A DNA stretch of 64,000 nt from Chryseobacterium culicis (GTDB lineage Bacteria; Bacteroidota; Bacteroidia; Flavobacteriales; Weeksellaceae), in contig NZ_FNWQ01000002.1 of assembly GCF_900108365.1 (NCBI RefSeq), positions 124,001 through 188,000 of the forward strand, written 5' to 3'. Shown one piece after another: positions 61,188 through 64,000 of the stretch. The position numbers were made by a program, and so were the translations under genes. The stretch's first letter is position 1; each line of letters starts with the position of its first letter. Under the pieces are notes generated by a model, which worked only from the letters and a program-made list of their open reading frames with translations, searched no databases and was not told the DNA's origin.

Positions 61188-62273
61188 ATGGAAAATTTTA
61201 TAGTATCTGCAAGAAAATATCGTCCTCAAGAGTTTGATACAGTTGTAGGACAATCCCATATTACGGATACTTTAGAACATGCAATTGAAGAAAGTCAGTT
61301 AGCTCAGGCATTACTTTTTTGCGGTCCTCGTGGTGTGGGTAAAACTACCTGCGCAAGGATCCTGGCAAGAAAAATCAATGAGAAAGATGGCTCGGTTTCA
61401 GAAGACGGTTTTGCTTATAATATCTATGAGCTGGATGCTGCATCCAATAACTCTGTAGATGATATCAGAGAACTCATAGACCAGGTAAGATTTGCACCTC
61501 AGGTGGGTAAATACAAAGTATATATCATAGATGAGGTTCATATGCTGTCTTCTGCCGCTTTCAATGCATTCCTTAAAACGCTGGAAGAACCGCCTGCCCA
61601 TGCGATCTTTATCTTGGCAACCACGGAGAAACATAAAATTATTCCCACAATTTTATCCCGATGCCAGATCTATGACTTCAAGAGAATTGTCATAGAAGAC
61701 ATCCAGAACCATCTAAGAAACATAGCCGAGAAAGAAAGCATCCAATATGAAGATGATGCATTGTATCTGATTGCCCAAAAGGCAGATGGTGCATTAAGAG
61801 ATGCTCTTTCTATTTTCGACAGGCTGTCTACTTTTTCCCAGAAGAACATTACGCTGGCAAAAGCCGCCGAAGTACTCAATATTCTGGATTACGACCAGTA
61901 CCTGAAGATCGTGGATCTCGCTAAGGAAAATAAAATTCCAGACGTTCTTTCTGCATTCAATGAAATTGTAAAAAAAGGTTTTGATCCTCATATTTTCATT
62001 GCAGGATTGGGAAATCATTTCAGAGATCTGATGATGGCACAAAATGCTTCTACAATGGAACTCATTGAAGTAGGAGAAAAAACAAAAACTAAGTTTGTAG
62101 AACAGGGACAGAAGTGGGCCGCCCAGCAGCTGATAGATGCTATTGAGATCTGCAACCATGCAGATATTAATTATAAAAACTCTAAAAACCCAAGACTTAC
62201 GGTTGAAATTGCACTAATGCAGCTGGCTTCACTGACCGCTAATCTAGGCGATACTAAAAAAAAAAGTTCCTGA
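61188..62273 (+). CDS. dnaX: DNA polymerase III subunit gamma/tau, frame-0 product
   Basis: 361 aa to the TGA at 62271-62273. Walker A GPRGVGKTTC (46-55), Walker B IIDEVHM, sensor/SRC motif LSRCQIYDF, and AAA+ domain 3 up to residue ~340. Unlike E. coli DnaX, the zinc-binding cysteines between Walker A and ELDAASNNS are absent (AYNIYELDAASN). Loads the sliding clamp onto DNA. A run of ten A at 62256-62265 just before the stop joins it to the C-terminal part in another frame. Confidence 0.93.
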   Translation: MENFIVSARKYRPQEFDTVVGQSHITDTLEHAIEESQLAQALLFCGPRGVGKTTCARILARKINEKDGSVSEDGFAYNIYELDAASNNSVDDIRELIDQVRFAPQVGKYKVYIIDEVHMLSSAAFNAFLKTLEEPPAHAIFILATTEKHKIIPTILSRCQIYDFKRIVIEDIQNHLRNIAEKESIQYEDDALYLIAQKADGALRDALSIFDRLSTFSQKNITLAKAAEVLNILDYDQYLKIVDLAKENKIPDVLSAFNEIVKKGFDPHIFIAGLGNHFRDLMMAQNASTMELIEVGEKTKTKFVEQGQKWAAQQLIDAIEICNHADINYKNSKNPRLTVEIALMQLASLTANLGDTKKKSS

Positions 62274-62887
62274 TTCTGGCCCCGTTTCTCAGTGAGAAAC
62301 AGGAAGTCAAAATGCCGGAAAAAGCCCCGGAGCAGAAAGAAACTAAAACAGAGCAACCGCCTGCTGCTTTAGAAAATGTGCAGGCAGCTCCTGTAACCAA
62401 GACTTCCAAGCCGTTATCAAGACCTGGAATTTCCTCCGGCTTCAGCATTAATTCTTTCCTGAATAAAGAAGATAAAGTAGAAGAAGCAGAAAATACAGCT
62501 GTAAAAACCGAAAATCTACCCCAAAACCATTTTACAGATACAGATCTGCAGATGGAATGGAAAATTATGCTTAAACAGCTTCAGGTAAAAGACAACTTCG
62601 TATTTAATGCAGTGAAAACCTTTAAGCTGGAAAAAGCTGAAGAACATAAAATCAGAGTGTTGTTCCCTTCAGATTCTGCGAAAGTAGAATTTGATAAAAT
62701 AAGTGGAGAATTTTTTAATCATTTTAAAAGAAAAATTCAAAATTATATCATTGAGATAGAATACGTCAGAGACGTTGAAAATCTGAAGATTGAAGTGGTG
62801 ACCAAGAGAAAAATGTTTGAAAAATTTATAGAAAAAAATCCACTTTTGAAAGATCTTGATGATTTAATGAAGTTTGATTTGACATAA
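62258..62887 (+). CDS. dnaX: DnaX tau C-terminal part, reached by frameshift
   Basis: Continues the dnaX product in the -1 frame from the A10 run: KFLILAPFLSEKQEVK, a Pro/Glu-rich linker, then a folded C-terminal domain (QMEWKIMLKQLQVKDNFVFN ... IEKNPLLKDLDDLMKFDL). The intact product would be ~570 residues, normal for tau. The only in-frame ATG start (62312) would yield a domain without a partner. Either programmed slippage or an assembly error in the homopolymer explains it. Confidence 0.75.
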   Translation, partial: KKKFLILAPFLSEKQEVKMPEKAPEQKETKTEQPPAALENVQAAPVTKTSKPLSRPGISSGFSINSFLNKEDKVEEAENTAVKTENLPQNHFTDTDLQMEWKIMLKQLQVKDNFVFNAVKTFKLEKAEEHKIRVLFPSDSAKVEFDKISGEFFNHFKRKIQNYIIEIEYVRDVENLKIEVVTKRKMFEKFIEKNPLLKDLDDLMKFDLT

Positions 62888-62901
62888 TTTTTATATATTT
62901 G
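62873..62901 (+). promoter_or_regulatory. Promoter of the aromatic leader-DAHP synthase transcript
   Basis: TTTG (62873-62876), 17-bp spacer, TATATTTG (62894-62901). Overlaps the last codons of dnaX and lies ~85 bp before the leader-peptide start, which gives a leader mRNA of about 380 nt before the synthase gene. Confidence 0.55.
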
Positions 62902-62984
62902 TCAAATATTTCAGTTGAAAATAGGTTTTCAACAAGAACAAATTGTAACAAGAAACGCTAAAATAAAGACATTTCCAGAATACA

Positions 62985-63116
62985 ATGGAAAAATTGACTA
63001 ACACATATCAGTCTTTTTTTGCACCCGCTAATTACTTCTTTAGCGGTTATTTTAGTTTTTCTGCTTCTTATTATAGAAATTTCAGAACGTATTACCGATT
63101 TTATTGGTACTGTTAA
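62985..63116 (+). CDS. Aromatic-amino-acid-rich leader peptide
   Basis: 43-codon frame, ATG 62985, TAA at 63114-63116. It holds 8 Phe, 9 Tyr and 1 Trp (18 of 43), concentrated from residue 8 to 42 (for example NYFFSGYFSFSASYY; RTYYRFYWYC). It lies between a matching promoter and the DAHP synthase gene, the first enzyme of aromatic amino acid synthesis. Such peptides act as translational sensors for Phe/Tyr/Trp-tRNA in attenuation control, as in E. coli pheA or trp leaders. The 170-bp spacer to the synthase contains further hairpins. Confidence 0.8.
   Translation: MEKLTNTYQSFFAPANYFFSGYFSFSASYYRNFRTYYRFYWYC
63025..63046 (+). promoter_or_regulatory. Hairpin within the aromatic leader
   Basis: CCGCTAA (63025-63031), 8-nt loop, TTAGCGG (63040-63046), then TTATTTTAGTTTTT: a 7-bp perfect stem with a T-rich tail, inside the Tyr/Phe codon run. 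Candidate terminator or pause structure that a translating ribosome would disturb. Confidence 0.6.
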
Positions 63117-63289
63117 CTGAATTTCTTTCCAAAAAATACAGGAGAAGTAGAGCCCTATTATTTTCCTGATTCCTTTAAACAATTTTGAACGGCATTTTTT
63201 GAAAAGAATTATAAATTAAATTTTATAATCCAAAGGGCTATTGCTGTCAACGAAAAAAAATATAATAAAAAAACAATAAATTTAGAATA

Positions 63290-64000
63290 ATGAATTTAAA
63301 TGATTTAAAAAATGAGTGGATCAATGAGCTTACACAGCCGTTAATGATCGCAGGACCATGTAGTGCAGAAAGTGAAGCTCAGATGCTTGAAACTGCTAAA
63401 AGGATTAAAGAATCCAATGCCAATGTATCTGTTTTCCGTGCCGGAATCTGGAAACCACGTACCAAGCCCAACGGTTTTGAAGGAGTAGGAGTGATCGGTT
63501 TGAACTGGCTAAAAAAAGTAAAAGAAGAATACGGCTTTAAAACAGCTACAGAAGTTGCCAATGCTCACCACGTATTTGCAGCTTTAGAAGCAGATGTGGA
63601 CGTTCTTTGGATCGGAGCCCGTTCTACAGTAAATCCATTTACAGTGCAGGAAATCGCTATGGCTTTAAGAGGAACAGACAAGCCTGTATTCGTGAAAAAT
63701 CCTGTTAATCCGGATCTTGCATTATGGATCGGAGCTTTGGAAAGACTTTTAGGCCAGGATATTAAAAACCTTGGAGCCATTCACAGAGGATTTTCAACGT
63801 ACCAGAAAACAAAATACAGAAATAACCCGAACTGGCAGATTGCCCTTGATTTCAAAAGCCAGTTTCCCAATATTCCAATGCTGATCGACCCTTCTCACAT
63901 CTGCGGAAACAGAACAGGTCTTGCTGATATCACACAGGAAGCACTTAACGTAGGATACCAGGGAGCTATCATCGAATCTCACTGCAATCCTGATGAGGCG
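63290..64000 (+). CDS. 3-deoxy-7-phosphoheptulonate synthase, N-terminal part (likely fused to chorismate mutase)
   Basis: Runs off the right edge; 237 codons seen from ATG 63290. Class I/KDO8PS-like DAHP synthase: AGPCSAES (C24 metal ligand), AGIWKPRTKPNGFEG, IGARSTVNPF, KPVFVKNPVN, IHRGFS and IDPSHICGNRTG. In Bacteroidota this type is often fused at its C-terminus to an AroQ chorismate mutase (bifunctional); that end is outside the window. Regulated, by position, via the aromatic leader peptide. Confidence 0.93.
   Translation, partial: MNLNDLKNEWINELTQPLMIAGPCSAESEAQMLETAKRIKESNANVSVFRAGIWKPRTKPNGFEGVGVIGLNWLKKVKEEYGFKTATEVANAHHVFAALEADVDVLWIGARSTVNPFTVQEIAMALRGTDKPVFVKNPVNPDLALWIGALERLLGQDIKNLGAIHRGFSTYQKTKYRNNPNWQIALDFKSQFPNIPMLIDPSHICGNRTGLADITQEALNVGYQGAIIESHCNPDEA

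Noticed and set aside
1..64000. CRISPR arrays, rRNA genes, complete insertion sequences, integrase or transposase genes
   Set aside because: None seen: no regularly spaced repeats, no transposase or integrase motifs in any substantial frame.

Overview
The window looks like a chromosome segment of a Flavobacteriia bacterium, most likely Chryseobacterium or a close relative. The evidence is an AT-rich composition, Bacteroidota-type promoters (TTTG, about 17-19 bp, TATATTTG), a type IX secretion (T9SS) C-terminal sorting signal, Bacteroidota-style VgrG and Rhs effectors, families such as DUF6443 and DUF6624, and short GG-leader cysteine-rich peptides. The genus is inferred from gene content, not from a marker alignment.

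Layout. 1-4.4 kb: tail of a UvrA-like ATPase, a TetR regulator, a membrane protein, a JmjC/cupin-like oxygenase and a secreted HExxH protease. 4.4-6.8 kb: small membrane proteins, a membrane protein plus ABC ATPase, then a small unlisted gene for a GG-leader, six-cysteine peptide. 6.9-13.7 kb: ordinary metabolic and regulatory genes (HxlR, LLM flavin oxidoreductase, AAA ATPase, DinB, S41 peptidase). 14.2-25.1 kb: a type VI secretion effector island (VgrG, TPR protein, PAAR-like/Rhs toxin with a GIY-YIG-like tip) followed by five putative immunity genes. 25.36 kb: tRNA-Ser(UGA). 25.8-34.4 kb: a second polymorphic-toxin operon (T9SS-sorted protein, two exported YD/Rhs proteins, a small membrane immunity candidate). 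34.4-38.3 kb: a graveyard of mobile-element genes (broken XRE regulator, frameshifted CHC2/Toprim primase) and a duplicated, decayed Rhs tail with a dead toxin and a surviving downstream gene. 38.6-39.0 kb: two tandem GG-leader peptides on the minus strand.

39-64 kb is mostly core genome: hydrolase, VOC protein, Lrp/AsnC regulator, a cobalamin riboswitch controlling metE, aldehyde dehydrogenase, DoxX, MFS transporter, several regulators, a two-component pair, a PLP-dependent acyltransferase of the serine palmitoyltransferase/CapA type, dnaX with an A10 frameshift site, and a DAHP synthase preceded by a previously unlisted leader peptide made 42% of Phe, Tyr and Trp.

The most interesting signals are the aromatic leader peptide before the DAHP synthase, the three GG-leader peptides sharing one leader, the two Rhs toxin systems that apparently use different export routes (T6SS and Sec/T9SS), the decaying orphan Rhs tip, and the dnaX slippery run.
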